The position numbers and the translations under genes are program-made. DNA of 64,000 bases, taken from Symbiodinium natans (taxonomy: Eukaryota; Sar; Dinophyceae; Suessiales; Symbiodiniaceae). The notes below the pieces were generated by a model. It was not told the origin of the DNA, did no database searches, and saw only the letters and a program-made list of their open reading frames with translations. The first letter of the stretch is position 1. Each line of letters begins with the position of its first letter. The stretch covers positions 62,001-126,000 of the forward strand of contig CAJNDS010000280.1 of NCBI GenBank assembly GCA_905221605.1, given 5' to 3'. This document shows positions 1 to 10,999 of the stretch, in pieces.

Positions 1-1769
1 AAGCCATAGGGGAGGAAAAGCACGTCCTGAAGTTTTAGAGGCGGTGCGCGAAAGGATAACGAGCAGCAGCCAGAATGTCCAGTCGGCCAAGAGTGGATTT
101 AGGGTTTGTGGCGAAGCAAACAACCTTTTCTGATCGACCATGCGGGTTGTGCTGAATGACCTTGACAGCACGCATGGAAAGTTGAAGCTCGGATCGGGAA
201 ATGTGTGATGCAGTGGAAGGTCGCGTGCAGGAGAAGACGAGAGGTTTGGTCATTTTATCAGACCTTTGCAAACTCACCCACACATTGCGTTTCTGGATCT
301 GTTCTCTCTGCAGGGCAGCGCGATTGGTAGTCGTTGATAGTATCCCTAAGCCCTGCACCTGTGGGTCGTGCAAGGTCTGCGATTCGGATAAATTCCCCCC
401 TACATGGCCATACATTCTTCAACTCGATAGCCCTAATTGAGGGATGCAGGTCTGCTTAGAAGGTTCGAACAGCCCCACAATCCGCCACCCAGCCTTCCCT
501 GGAATCTCGAAGAGCTTCAGCATGGATGCGAACCACACAGCGCTACCTTGCCAAGAGACGCAAGTGAATCAGGTTTGGCTCGTTTGAAGTCACCACTTGC
601 TGCAGCTTCATGCTGAACTTTCACTTATTATTTGTCCGGGCGGAGCAAGGTGCATTAGCATCGCACGCAATCCATCACCGATCGATGAAACATCGCATAG
701 CACATGGTGATGGTGGAATGTCGCATTGCGCCACGCCAGAACGCAATTCGTGTCAGTTCTGAAGGAAGGCCTGAGGATCAGCTGGGCCACATAAGAATGG
801 CATTGGCATGCGGTATCACACACAATAAACAAACGCAACAGAACTCCTTCAGCACGTTGCTTTACAAGCCATGAAAGAAGAATACCAAAGCTGCATTTTA
901 ACAAACAAGCTTCAAGCCCCCATGCAACCCGCAAAAGAAAAGCATTCATGCAGCATTGGCAACGGATCGCAGTGTAGCACGTAGCATGCCCGTGCACATA
1001 AAATGGTGTCATACAGTGTGCAATTCGATACTTAAATACGTGTACGTACGGCAAAACCTGAAGCAAACAGCAAGACAGGATATTACTTGGATCAAAAATC
1101 GGCCAGACCAGGCTTCAACATCATGTGAAGTTGTTGACACGGGGTCTCTCCAAACACCCGAAAACGCGCCCTGCCGTTCACCCAAAACGCACGGAGAAGC
1201 ACGAAAAGTTCGGGGACGTCTCTCCGGGATGGCAGCCGAGGTGATTTCTCCCTTGTAGCAACAAGCGCAGCAAACAACGCTAGACCTGGCACGATTGCCA
1301 GCCTGCTACGAATCCACCTGCCTTATGGGGTTGACTTAGGGCGCCCTGGATATAAAACTCTACGCGCAAACACCCGGCGATGCAGGATGTGTCCACACCA
1401 AGGCAGAGAGCATGGTCGGCCGTGGGGCCAAGCTAGGGCGCCCGGTAACGTGCAGGACTGTTTGAACTTGGGCGCTCAGGCTAAGGCCCTAAGCGTTAAA
1501 CAGCCCAACACCGCGTCAAGGGATTTATGGGAGTGGCTGAGAATATTGTGGAGTTACGTGGTTACCGGCCTGCACAACAACTTCCATTCGGACTCCATGC
1601 ACCCAGCCCCGATGCAAGCGCTCGAGTCTTTGTCACGAAGCTGCAGAACATATCCAGCAAAATCAAGGCTTCCAGCATTGCCTTCAAAGTTCATTCAGCG
1701 TGTGACAGAAGACATCAATGGCTGCAGCACATTATCGATGAAGGCTGCTTTGTGTGGCCATCCGTTGAA
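1..1769. other. No supported gene
   Basis: Open frames here are short and overlap on both strands, and none carries a recognisable motif. Nothing matches a tRNA, rRNA or transposase. It lies downstream (3' side) of the minus-strand kinase-like gene. Confidence 0.5.
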
Positions 1770-2986
1770 CTACAGGCTAAACTGAACCGGGTCTTTTTGG
1801 CTAACCAGATCAGTCATGAGGATCTGAATGTCCGTCTCCTGCGAAGCCTCAGTGAATACTGATAATACTGGTTGTCCCAGAAAATCGATCCACTTAAAGT
1901 TTTCGCCGAGCAAAACTACGTTTGCGAGGCGTGGGCCTCCATGGACGAAGCCTTTCAAGTGTAGTTGGCGCAAGGCTTCGGCTAAGTCTCGCCACCTCGC
2001 CCGGGCCATGTCCAATGGTACCGGGGTACCAACACCACCGAGGATGTGAAACCATCCCAGAACCTTGCCCCTTTCTACGACCTCGGTGCAATTTGATGAA
2101 GGAGCCACTACTGGGCAGTTCTGTTTGCAGGCCCTCTTCATGACTTCGACCTCTGCTCCGGGCTGAATCCGTTTGGCACGCCGTGTGCAAGAACGGCCTT
2201 GATGGCAATCCTTTCAATTTGCTCATTTCGCTCGCGATGCGCTTCCAAGACACGTCCGAATGCTCCGCTGCCCAGGAAAGCAACGGGAACAGCACCATGC
2301 AGCCTGTCGCAGAGATTCGCGCAACCACCGTTCCCATGGAGAGTACTGAGAAAGAAATCGCGTAGGAGCTTTTTCCCTCCAGGGGCGGACCAAGCCCCGC
2401 AAATCCTTTCTAAGAGTGCTTTGCGGGTCTCACGTCGCCCAGCTACGTGGTACAGCTCAAAGCCGTTTTTGTCGAATATCATGCCCCTTGCATGCTCGGA
2501 AGGAAGGCGACATAGATAGTAATACAGCTGACCGCTGACCGGGGCCCCCATTCTGGATCGCCAACTTCGCTTCACAGACGGACACACAATCGAGCATCTC
2601 CTTGTACGGCGTGCCACTCGATGCATTGCCATTGCACACCATGCCTCGAAACAGATCAGGTAGCAAACCGTTTCCAAGCCAAACGCGATTTTGCGAGTGT
2701 ACGACCTGGTCTTCTGGGAACAACGATCTCAAGATGGGCAAAATGAAAAGCCACCAGGTCCTGCACCGTGCTCTGCCCCGGTAAGACTGCTTAGTTGTTT
2801 GGCATCAAGGACAGGCTCGCCAGTGCCTCCGCGTAGCTCTTGATCTTTGGTGTCTGGTCCATATTCGTCGTTCCACAGATCGGTCCTCGAGACCTCCAGC
2901 CCAGTAGCCATTGCTTCCTTTATCGCTGTTTTCACCACGAATGCCATGTCCCTCAAAGTGCTTTCAACCTGAAGGCAACGACACAA
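1770..2986 (-). CDS. Kinase-like protein with nuclease-like front part; frame disrupted
   Basis: Three adjoining minus-strand frames read as one protein. The first (about 2741-2550) holds an E-A-K signature (CEAKLAIQNG), like the ExK of PD-(D/E)XK nuclease folds. The second (about 2540-2150) continues with GQLYYYLCRLP and then a kinase glycine loop, GSGAFGRV, with an AIK lysine. The third (about 2141-1770) has a loop like the catalytic loop (GFVHGGPRLANVVLL) followed by WIDF, which may correspond to the metal-binding Asp, and ends at a stop at 1770. HGGP replaces the usual HxD, so catalysis is doubtful. The first and second frames overlap at a run of five G and four C near 2551-2559 and need a 1-nt indel to join. 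The second and third can be joined by a possible 47-nt GC-AG intron. Nuclease-kinase combinations resemble Crinkler-type protein architecture. Either a decaying gene or a homopolymer sequencing error would explain the break. Confidence 0.5.
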
Positions 2987-3352
2987 CTAACTGACGTCAG
3001 ATACGTTTGCTGGCCCCTCAAGCGCAAGCAACGACACGCTTTACACAAGCTCCACTCTGCAACCTCACGAAAGCCTCATGAGGCCGGGTCGTCCGTGCAC
3101 AGCAACGAACCGAGGGTTGAGACCCCTCCACGGCAGTGTGGAGACGGCTTAAATGGCTTAGCGACGATGGGATCCTTCGGCGAAGAGGAGAGCATGACCC
3201 CCAAAAAGCCAAAACGGTGGACCGCACGAAACGCACGACGGCCAAGAGCCCCAGCGGGAGCGGTGCAAACCACAGGCAACGGCAACAACGGCCCACGCAG
3301 AAGCCCCGGCCTGCACTCGTCTTCCCGGAACCTTTGCTTCGACCTCCTTGTA

Positions 3353-3565
3353 CTACTGCTTGGCCTTGTCTACCTTTGCTTGCGCCTCTCGGAGTTTCGT
3401 CTGGAGCGATCTGGCCCTTTCGCTGCTTCCGGCTTTGGATGCGAAATCCGAACACACACGAAAGGACAACCACTCTCGCCTTGTTTTCGTTGTCATGACA
3501 CACTCGGGCAGGAGCGAAGGAAACGCCATCAGAACAGCACAAGGAACGCCACGTCGAAACGACAA
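3353..3565 (-). other. Possible coiled-coil-coding fragment
   Basis: This minus-strand frame contains a Lys/Glu/Gln/Ala-rich heptad-like stretch (ERARSLQTKLREAQAKVDKA) that looks coding. An in-frame TAG follows, and after it similar sequence resumes (YKEVEAKVPG). It may be a pseudogene fragment or chance. The overlapping plus-strand frame of 407 codons (2840-4063) is compositionally driven, and I do not call it a gene. Confidence 0.2.
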
Positions 3566-3910
3566 ACCCTGTTCGCCTTGTCGTCTTCATTGTCTTCGGC
3601 CTCACCGCGGTCCAAAGTCCTATCAGCCTCAGCTCTGCAGGACATATGCTTAACCCAGAATTTCCTCTCGGTCTCGGCTTCCCGCTTTGATTGCAGCCCA
3701 GCGTGCAACGAGCAAGTTGCGTGCCCAAAAAACGGAGGAACCGACCTCGCTCTGGCTTGCGGATCTTCGGCACTCCATGCCATATATAATCATATAGAAC
3801 ATCCCACCTTGGAAAGGGCCACCGCTCTAAGCCAAGCCCGCTCCGTCTGTGTTGCTCGCCTGAAGCTGCTCGGGAACACCTCGAACACTGTTCAAAGCGC
3901 CGGTCTGATC

Positions 3911-4020
3911 GCGCGTGCTGGTGCTACTGGCGCTGTTCTTGGTGTGTCTTCCAGAGCCTTAGAGCCTCATGAGGCTCTGGCAGACACACCAAGAACAGTG
4001 CCAATAGCACCAGCACGCGC
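3911..4020. repeat. 110-nt near-perfect inverted repeat (hairpin)
   Basis: The left arm 3911-3958 and right arm 3973-4020 are reverse complements over 48 nt with three mismatches. They are separated by a 14-nt loop that contains part of a second 16-nt palindrome. Flanks do not extend the pairing. It could be a small terminal-inverted-repeat element, a microRNA-type precursor, or a foldback of a short duplicated segment. No target-site duplication is obvious. Confidence 0.9.
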
Positions 4021-4218
4021 CCAACCTTGCAGGATGTTGCTGGAGGCCTGCTCATCGTCCTAGCTGTCCTCTTGCTCGAGCATAAAAACATTGCACTCTG
4101 CATGAACGAACTCCACACTGAAACCTGTTTCACATATAATGCAACCATGATGCTGTCCATGACCCGTGCCCGTGACCCCAGCGACTCACGTGACTCGGTG
4201 ACCCCGTGACCCCGAAAT

Positions 4219-4258
4219 CCTAAACCCAGAAGCTTAAACCCTAAACCCCAAACCCAAA
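4219..4258. repeat. Degenerate telomere-like CCCTAAA motifs
   Basis: A run of CCTAAACCC, TTAAACCCTAAACCCC and AAACCC units is seen directly. Plant-type TTTAGGG telomere repeats are known in dinoflagellates. Similar imperfect units recur through the spacers of this window, for example near 17460-17500, 20031-20083 and 27470-27500. This patch therefore looks like a dispersed interstitial motif, not a chromosome end. Confidence 0.6.
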
Positions 4259-4321
4259 AGCGTTCGTGCCTCGAAGCCGGTTCGCCCCAGGCTCGCGCAC
4301 GAAAACAAACACAGCTCCATG

Positions 4322-4343
4322 CCCCCCCCCCCCCCCCCCCCCC
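4322..4343. repeat. Poly(C) tract, 22 nt
   Basis: An uninterrupted run of 22 C. Nearby frames that cross it give poly-Gly or poly-Pro and are artefacts. Confidence 0.95.
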
Positions 4344-4458
4344 TCCTGGACATAAATTTGTGAATTGGTGAATGCCCCTCCCAAGCGTGAAAACGTGAAT
4401 TTTGTGAATCCTGGCCCCAACTCCACGACGCAAGTCATCCTGCCAGGCTTTCGGATGC

Positions 4459-4729
4459 CTCCTTGGGAGCTCCCAAGGTCGACGATGTACGTTGGCCGCA
4501 GGTCATGGATAACCTTCTCAAAGGTCGCTGATGCGCGATTTGTCTTCTGTGTGATTCTGCAGCGCTGCGCATTTCGGTACAGTATTTGTTGCCTGGTTCT
4601 GAAGACCTCCCTGAGTCCGACAACCTGAGCTTGAAGAGCAGCTAGAACCCCGAGCCCTTCCTGCTGGTAGCACCACATGTCCGTGGGCATCTTCTGGATG
4701 AAGACGCCAGCAAAGAGGGAGTGTGCCCC
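4459..4729 (-). CDS. CmcI / cephalosporin-hydroxylase-like methyltransferase fold, two exons
   Basis: Two minus-strand exons join in frame. Exon 4661-4729 (69 nt, after CAG|G) encodes a segment ending QKMPTDMWCYQQ. Exon 4459-4513 (55 nt, after AAG|G, with a GC donor) encodes VIHDLRPTYIVDLGSSQG. The pattern 'Q-x-P-x-D-W-x-Q followed by RP-x-IV-[ED]-L-G-x-GG' is the start of the Rossmann SAM-binding region in CmcI-family proteins (PF04989). Members are SAM-dependent methyltransferase-like enzymes acting on varied small molecules, so no substrate can be inferred. The donor of the first exon would be GA. Later motifs (the acidic loop after strand 2 and the LDSDH-type region) must lie in exons below 4459 that I could not locate. 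The gene may be truncated before the kinase-like gene. Confidence 0.5.
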
Positions 4730-5904
4730 CTGATGCGAGTTTTCGGTTTTGGAATTCTGGAATTTAGGGGCCAATAATTAGAGAGTGGAACTACACAAGA
4801 GGCTTGCTTTTGGAGGTTTCGTGGTCGCTGTCGAGAACTGTGGCTAGCTGCGGACTGTCGGGCATGACAATGACTGAAAGCCCGCTGCTGCAAGAATAGC
4901 GAATGCACCACAGATACTCGTCTGAATACTGTCAAACTATCACAACACTGAGGCGTAGGTTCGGGCTCTGGACTCGGTGAGCATTTCAAGAGCATCTGCC
5001 ACGCAAATCCAGTGCTTTCAGCCCTGAACGAAAGCGGACGGGTTGGGAACTGTTTCAACAATCCAGCAACCCAGGCTCATTCGGGAGCTCTGTTTGTCAA
5101 GCTTCTTGTTTCGGTTCAGCCCTTGCGGAGATTATTGCAGGCTGCGGTCCAGGACACCCTTCAATCCTTCAAGCACTCCCTGCATCCAGTGAATGCGCTC
5201 TTAAGCAGCTGCCAGATCCCAAGATGAGAGGAATGGGCCCAAGGGGCCAACGACTAGATCCGAAACCGGGTGCTTTCCCTGACCCTGCGGGCTCCTTTTT
5301 TCACATAAGGCTCCAGAGCTTAAATCAATGAAATCTTGGTGACCGGGGGCTCGCGTGCCCCAACTCACAGAAGTGAATGATATTTCGGGTGTTTAGGGTT
5401 CAGTGGCATGTTCGCGCGGGTTCAAGGTGCTGGGCACTTCTCGAGAAAGCCCCCTCTAGTCCAGCACGAGGCGTCTCAGCTCACGTACCTGCAGAAATGG
5501 CCCAGCCGGGACAATAATTCTCAACCCGCAGACATCCTACTGTCGTCTTCAGGTCGGTAGCGACGAAAGCCATGAACCCTAATAGATGCTACCCAAGCAG
5601 TCTAACATGAAAAGCGAAGAGCGCCGCCACTGCTGCTTGAAAGTCTACCGCCTAGTCCGAATCATGCGGAAGCCTGAGACACCAACCACCCGGACACTTT
5701 AGGCATCGATGTGGGTTTAGGTGGCTTGGGGTTTTGTGATGTTTTAGGGCTTCACGGCCCAGGCGGAACCGAAACCCCCTTCCGCTCCCAAAAGCCCCCA
5801 AACTCTCAACCTCAAGCCGCTCGACCCCCGCACTGCCCAGTGTCGCGTCCATAGCCCTTAGGCCCAGTCAGGGACTCATGGAATCCGAACCGCAGTTGAG
5901 GAGT

Positions 5905-6048
5905 TTATTTGAGGGTGTTGGCCAGGTGTTGCGAGTGTAGAGTCGGATAATGGCCGAGGTGCTGGATGGCCGCGCGGGAGCCGGGCAGAAGCAGCGGCTT
6001 TATGTGCTGCTCCAACATTGCCAAATGATCCGGGTGCTTCTCGTACAC
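5905..6048 (-). CDS. C-terminal exon of an unrecognised gene
   Basis: A 48-codon minus-strand frame begins right after an AG|G acceptor and ends at TAA (5905-5907). It begins VYEKHPDHLAMLEQHIKPLL, then LPGSRAAIQHLGHY. Composition and clean frame look coding. I do not recognise the family. Its first part resembles the exon at 7647-7733 (V-[FY]-E-x-H-P-x-H-L), suggesting a repeated exon in the same gene or in tandem paralogues. Confidence 0.5.
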   Translation of the reverse strand: MYEKHPDHLAMLEQHIKPLLLPGSRAAIQHLGHYPTLHSQHLANTLK

Positions 6049-7069
6049 CTCTGTAAGATGCTGGCTTTCGGGTTCAAAGGTCTACGGCTGACGTAGTCGA
6101 AAACAAAATGGCCTTATGCAAATGCACTGAGACTCGGAAAGATGCTCAGCGGACCTCTGCTAGTTGGGGCTTCTAGTGGAAAGCTGCAGCTTACAAAACC
6201 GAACGACACAAAGAACATGTTGGACGTCAGTGTGTCGATACCGCAGATGCACCTGGCCTGGTATCCTTCAATGGAGGTGAAGTCCTAAGTTGTCAAACTT
6301 ACGTTGCTTTCAAGAGAGGACGACCTGGCACACTTGCTCGCAGAACGTGCTGCAAACATGTGTTGAAAGCATGTGTGAGCAATTGTGAGCATGGCCTCCA
6401 CAAACAGGCAAGCGTCAACCATCGCCACCATGCTTCGATTGCTGCGATCTCCCCGATCCGCCTTTGCCTGCCTGAGCTGCAATGACATGCGCATTGTGAC
6501 AGCTCGAAGCATGAAGACTTTCAAAAGTGCATGACTCCGTACAGTAACGTTCCATTGCTTGGTGTGTGGATCTGCGTGCCGCATTCACAATGTGAGGCCG
6601 TCCAATCTGTTCGCACGTACAGCGCACGCAGGTACGTCTGAGGCCAAAGGCCAACATCAAAGCGCTACCCAGGGACTTGTCAGGCAACTCGTCGGCCAGA
6701 GCTACTGACATGGTCGACACCGCCTTGATCTTCCTCAGACATGAACTCAAGGCAGGGCGATTTGCGTCTCAAACTCCTACCCTCCCAGCCTGAACATGAG
6801 ACGCCTCCTCTTAGTAACAGCCCCTTGCATCCGAACTGGGGGCGAGACTGCCCCAGGCCCATCCTTGGCTGCGAAGGGATGGGGTGTGCGTGCGATTAAG
6901 TTGCCCGTTCGAATCTGCACATATCAATGTAATTGCGGTGCTTCAGTAGATCTCCACTGCGTGCAGAAAATTAGGCAGAGAACCCTCAAAGCATCAACTC
7001 TTTCAGAGGCTCTGAGCCCTAAACCACTCACCCCAACGAGCGAGCCCAGTGGCATGGTCCTCTGGAGGC

Positions 7070-7129
7070 TCAAGATCTGCTCCATCGTCACACTGTCATT
7101 GAAGTTGAACATGACGATGTGGTGGGCTC
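7070..7129 (-). CDS. Probable internal exon, unknown protein
   Basis: This 60-nt exon has an AG|G acceptor and a GC donor and encodes AHHIVMFNFNDSVTMEQIL. It lies between the two V[FY]ExHPxHL exons and may belong to the same gene. The function is not recognised. Surrounding sequence in the same frame (NLLESLG upstream, SLQRTMPLG downstream) could also be coding, so the boundaries are uncertain. Confidence 0.35.
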
Positions 7130-7646
7130 CTAAGCTCTCCAGAAGATTCCTAATTCTAGGATAAGAACTTCTTAGGACGTGGCCCGCAGGCACCACCAAG
7201 CACGATGGCCCACGCTTTCATATTCTCTGCATCTCGGGGGGGGGCGAAAGAAGCTAACAGCGGCTAATCGTCCCAGCAAGTCTGTCCAGGCGTCAGGATA
7301 ACCGTTCCTACGAACGCATCAAGGACCTCAGAGAGCATCCCAACCATCCCGAACGCAGAGCCAAGCAACCGGGAAGAATGGCTGCTGGCTGGACGTACCT
7401 GTCAAAGGGATTCGGGCTTCAATTTTGAGTGCTGGTTGTCGTTTTGGTGAGATGTGAACTCTGCAATGGTTACTAAAACACGAAGACTACAAAGCTTGGG
7501 CACCCCGATGCCGGATGCCCCCAAACAGTCAATCACCATTGAAGTACTGCAGTCTTTTGAGGTAGGCCCTTAGGACGTGCATTCACAATCCGATGATGTA
7601 GGGTTTCCAACCCAACTACAGCTAGCCTCCAAATCGGTAACCCTGG

Positions 7647-7733
7647 TCACTGGATGGCGGCGAAGCTGTAAGGGTTGATGGCCGCCTCAAACTTGGAAAT
7701 CAGGTCCAAGTGCGCTGGGTGGCCCTCAAAGAC
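7647..7733 (-). CDS. Exon with V[FY]ExHPxHL motif, paralogue of 5905-6048
   Basis: A 29-codon minus-strand frame follows AAG|G and reads VFEGHPAHLDLISKFEAAI, then NPYSFAAIQ and a TGA. The first ten residues align without gaps to the exon at 5905-6048. The stop may be real, or it may lie past a GC donor inside the frame. Family unknown. Confidence 0.45.
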   Translation of the reverse strand, partial: VFEGHPAHLDLISKFEAAINPYSFAAIQ

Positions 7734-7814
7734 CTTGACAGAGCTGCGTGTTTTAGGCACATCCGGCTGGAAAAGCATAAACCGTTCGCTAGGTGGAAGA
7801 ATAGTTGACTTGTT

Positions 7815-10121
7815 TTAAAGCATAAATTTGGTTGTTCTGAAACGCATGACTTGAGTGTCGTAAACAATATGCTGCTGTTGCACTAGGTACAACCAAGATA
7901 TTACATGCAAAGCTGTTTGTATATACACATACAGATCGACATAGATGGTGTATAGCATAAAGTGTTCAAGAAGATACGAGTGCAACGAATTACACAAGTG
8001 GGTGTGGGGCGACTATGCTGATATTCACTTCACTACAGTAGATCCAAAGAAGTCCGTCCCCATTCATGTCACCTTCACATCGACTAGGAAAGGATTCGCG
8101 ACATGCACTCGAATGGGAGGAACCACAGGTGGAACAAACGATCAACGGCCTTTGGTCCATTTGCAACTCTTTTCAGCATTGAGGTTTTAAGGCCCTGGAT
8201 GTGCCCTCAGACCCTAAACCATCCTAAACCCATTTCACCTTCAAAGAAAGCAAACAAAAGAATCATCAAGAATCCGTATACAAGCCATGATTATAGCGCT
8301 CTTACATCTTCACTTTAAACCGAGGAGTGAAGAGACCTCAAAGTCGGCTCTCGTCGAGAAGTCGGCCAGCCAAACCTTCAATGCAGCTTTCCGTGCAACT
8401 CTCGGTGCTTCGGACTCACTGGTTCAAGACATCGTTGCACATTGCGGGCTTTGGGGGGGGGTCTCAGGGGCTTGGCTTCGTCATGCAAAGAACTCAGCTG
8501 TTTCGGCTGAAACAAAGGAAGACGGATAAGGAGCAACAAAGCATAGCAAAGCTATGTGCGGGGATGTTTGGGCTTGGAAGAGCCGTTTACGACGAGCTGC
8601 CTCCATGCCCACGAGGGCAGTTTTGCGACTTGACCCTTGCTGCTGTCTGCGAAAACATGGCCCACTGCCATGACCATTGCAACTTCACTTCGCATGTCTC
8701 AAACTGGTTACGTTCTTGGACCCAAGAACACGTGCTAGCTTTGTCCCACCGGAAACGTTTGCGAGTTTCGCTCCTCGATGATCCTGAAGGAGCATTGGCT
8801 TTGCCAGTGCCAAGTCTGGCAGCTCCTCCAATCTACCGAAGCCCGAACTCCTAAGTTCCTAAGTTGGGCCAAGGGGCCATGCTTCGATTCTTCCCCGCTG
8901 GATGGTTCTGGCCACCGGGGAGGCGGAGGTCCGATGCAACGGTGCTCTGCAAGATCTCGGGAATGCTCCTCTGAGTCTGGGTTAAGTTAAAGGCCCTCCA
9001 GGGCTTCCAGGGCTCGAGTGGGGAGTTAAGGACTTAAACTTGTGCCAGCAACATGGCAGGGGACTGATGGGACCAAGAACCAGCAAAGTGACACAAAAGC
9101 AACTTTTACATGACTTACCGCCGATTCAACAGGAGTCCTCTTGTTGCCCCCTGATTCAGAATGATTCAGCATATGCACAGACACCGTTTCGTCTAACTAA
9201 ACTATAGAAAGTAATCAGGGTTGGCATGTGCTAGTACCCCCCAGATCTGCGCGCACCAATGTTTCAACAGTAGCATTTCACTTCTACACGACCAAAAATA
9301 AAACCTACCTCGTATTCTCTCTGTGCTTGAAGGCGAGCAGTGCCGAGTCTAGAGACTGAGATGCCCAGGAATTCCAGCAGAGCCACTGCGGCAGCGTGTT
9401 GATAGCTTTCAGCAGCGCGATCTCTTCGGCAGCTGACACGTGGTCTTTGAAGCTAAACCTTGGGGAGCCGCTCCACTCCACCAGATTCCAGAATCTCAGA
9501 AACCCTAAATTTGGAAATTATGTATCTCCGCTTGCTGATCACCGACAAAGCTAGCTCCATGTTTCAGAGGCGTGGTGTTGCACTAAGCACTAGATTCTGG
9601 AGAGTCTCATGTTAAGTATCTTATTGCTGCAAAAAGTACATATGAAAGACTCAAGATCTGCGAATTCAAGAAGCATCACGACGTGTCGAATCCCTGGCAC
9701 TGTCTCATCCAGCCGCAGCCTCTGCAGACAGCAGCCCATTCTGCTCAATGAGCTCAAGGCAGGCCGATTATACGACCAAGGGAAAACTTGAGCCTAAAGA
9801 TATGGGCTGTCTCAGTTGAGAGATCTATGTAGTGTCCTGGGCCCAGGCGACATTCTTTTCTCCCAGGGTAGGGTGCCAACCTCGAGCATCTTCTTGAATG
9901 CCGAAGCTTATCGAAACCAGTCTCAATTTTAACTTTGACTGTTTTCTTTTACGCGCCATGGCTGCTTCAAATCAAGGAATTTTGGGGCCCAGGTTCGGGG
10001 CAGGGGTTGCATCGACCTAAGGCTGCAAAAGCTTATCCAGTTATGGACAACTTTGGCCATAGCTTCGCCGATCGCTGTGCCCGCCCTCATGCCCCAAAAC
10101 AAACCCTACTCTGCAGTGGGC
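7815..10121. other. No supported gene
   Basis: The stretch is AT-richer around 7800-8000 and has TTTAGGG-like motifs near 8210-8230. There is a recurring 'cctaagttccta' motif near 8850 (again near 10915). Open frames are short and two-stranded. I see no motif, RNA gene or mobile element. Confidence 0.4.
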
Positions 10122-10241
10122 CTTGGAAAGGCGGAATGTGGGGTCGCCGCCAGAGAAGTGAGAAACATTGTAGTTGTAGTCCTGACATTTGTCGTCATTT
10201 GTCGTCTCACAACCGGCAGCAAGAAAGGGATGATAGCGCTC
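10122..10241 (-). CDS. Probable exon, Cys-containing protein of unknown function
   Basis: Exactly 40 codons lie between an AAG|G acceptor and a GC donor on the minus strand. It begins ERYHPFLAAG and ends FSGGDPTFRLSK, with two cysteines and an N-x-S sequon, which suggests an extracellular or lumenal segment. A second plausible exon of the same gene lies about 10460-10600, encoding a hydrophobic stretch and FVHDIQASYRDFLSEDCFY. The protein family is not recognised. Confidence 0.4.
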
Positions 10242-10999
10242 CTTGAACTCAATGACTTGCTCCACGGAAGGTAGGAATGACGCATTGCAACTGACAAAAA
10301 TGCCAAAGTTGGCAATGGCAGCATTCAATGTGAGCTTTCAGGGAAATGAAGAAGGCTGCACATGTCTAGAGTAGAGAATGGCAGTGTGGGTTAGTATCAC
10401 TAAGCCGTACATATCTGGCCCCTGGCAGGCTCGCCAAGCAACCCCTACAAAAGGTTGTGCACGGTAGAAGCAATCCTCACTGAGAAAGTCCCGGTAACTC
10501 GCCTGAATGTCGTGAACAAAGTATGCGATGATTTGTGCTGGGAAGGCTGTGAGAACTGTGATGCTAGCGCTACTACTGTCTCGTCCAGTTGCTTCGGTTT
10601 GCAAACATGTTGCGAGGGGCCAATCATGCACTTTCCGAGCCGCCTGCCCGCCAGTTGTCCACAGTCATGCCCGATACATGCGCATCCTGGCCATGATGCG
10701 AAGAAGTTCGAAGGAATGCCTGCGTAAGCCTTGAGAACCCAAATGAACGGTCTGGATCAGAACAAAACGCAAACTGCAAAGGTCAGACTATTCCAGAACC
10801 ATCGGTACACGAAGCACTGGCCAAGGCAGTAGCTCTGGCAATGTGAAAACCATCCTTCGAGATCCAGTCGGAAAGTCAATGTGCCTCCGCGTGGATAGTT
10901 GGATCAGCCACCCCTAAGTTCCTACTAAGTTCCTACCCTCCTAGATGTAGGCCCCGAACCACCTCAACACCTCTCGCAAACTTGGGGGGGCAGCCGTAA

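Noticed and set aside
455-475. GGTTCGAAC resembling a tRNA T-loop (also GTTCGAATC near 6908 and GGGTTCGAGTC near 43757)
   Set aside because: No acceptor stem, D-arm or anticodon arm could be matched upstream in any of the three places.
2840-4063. 407-codon plus-strand ORF
   Set aside because: It crosses the inverted repeat, opposes all supported genes, lacks domains and has patchy composition. It looks like a chance frame over GC-rich sequence.
9784-9796. CTTGAGCC, a second 8-nt spliced-leader-end match
   Set aside because: It is not next to any supported gene start, so it is taken as chance. It also limits the weight of the match near the EamA gene.
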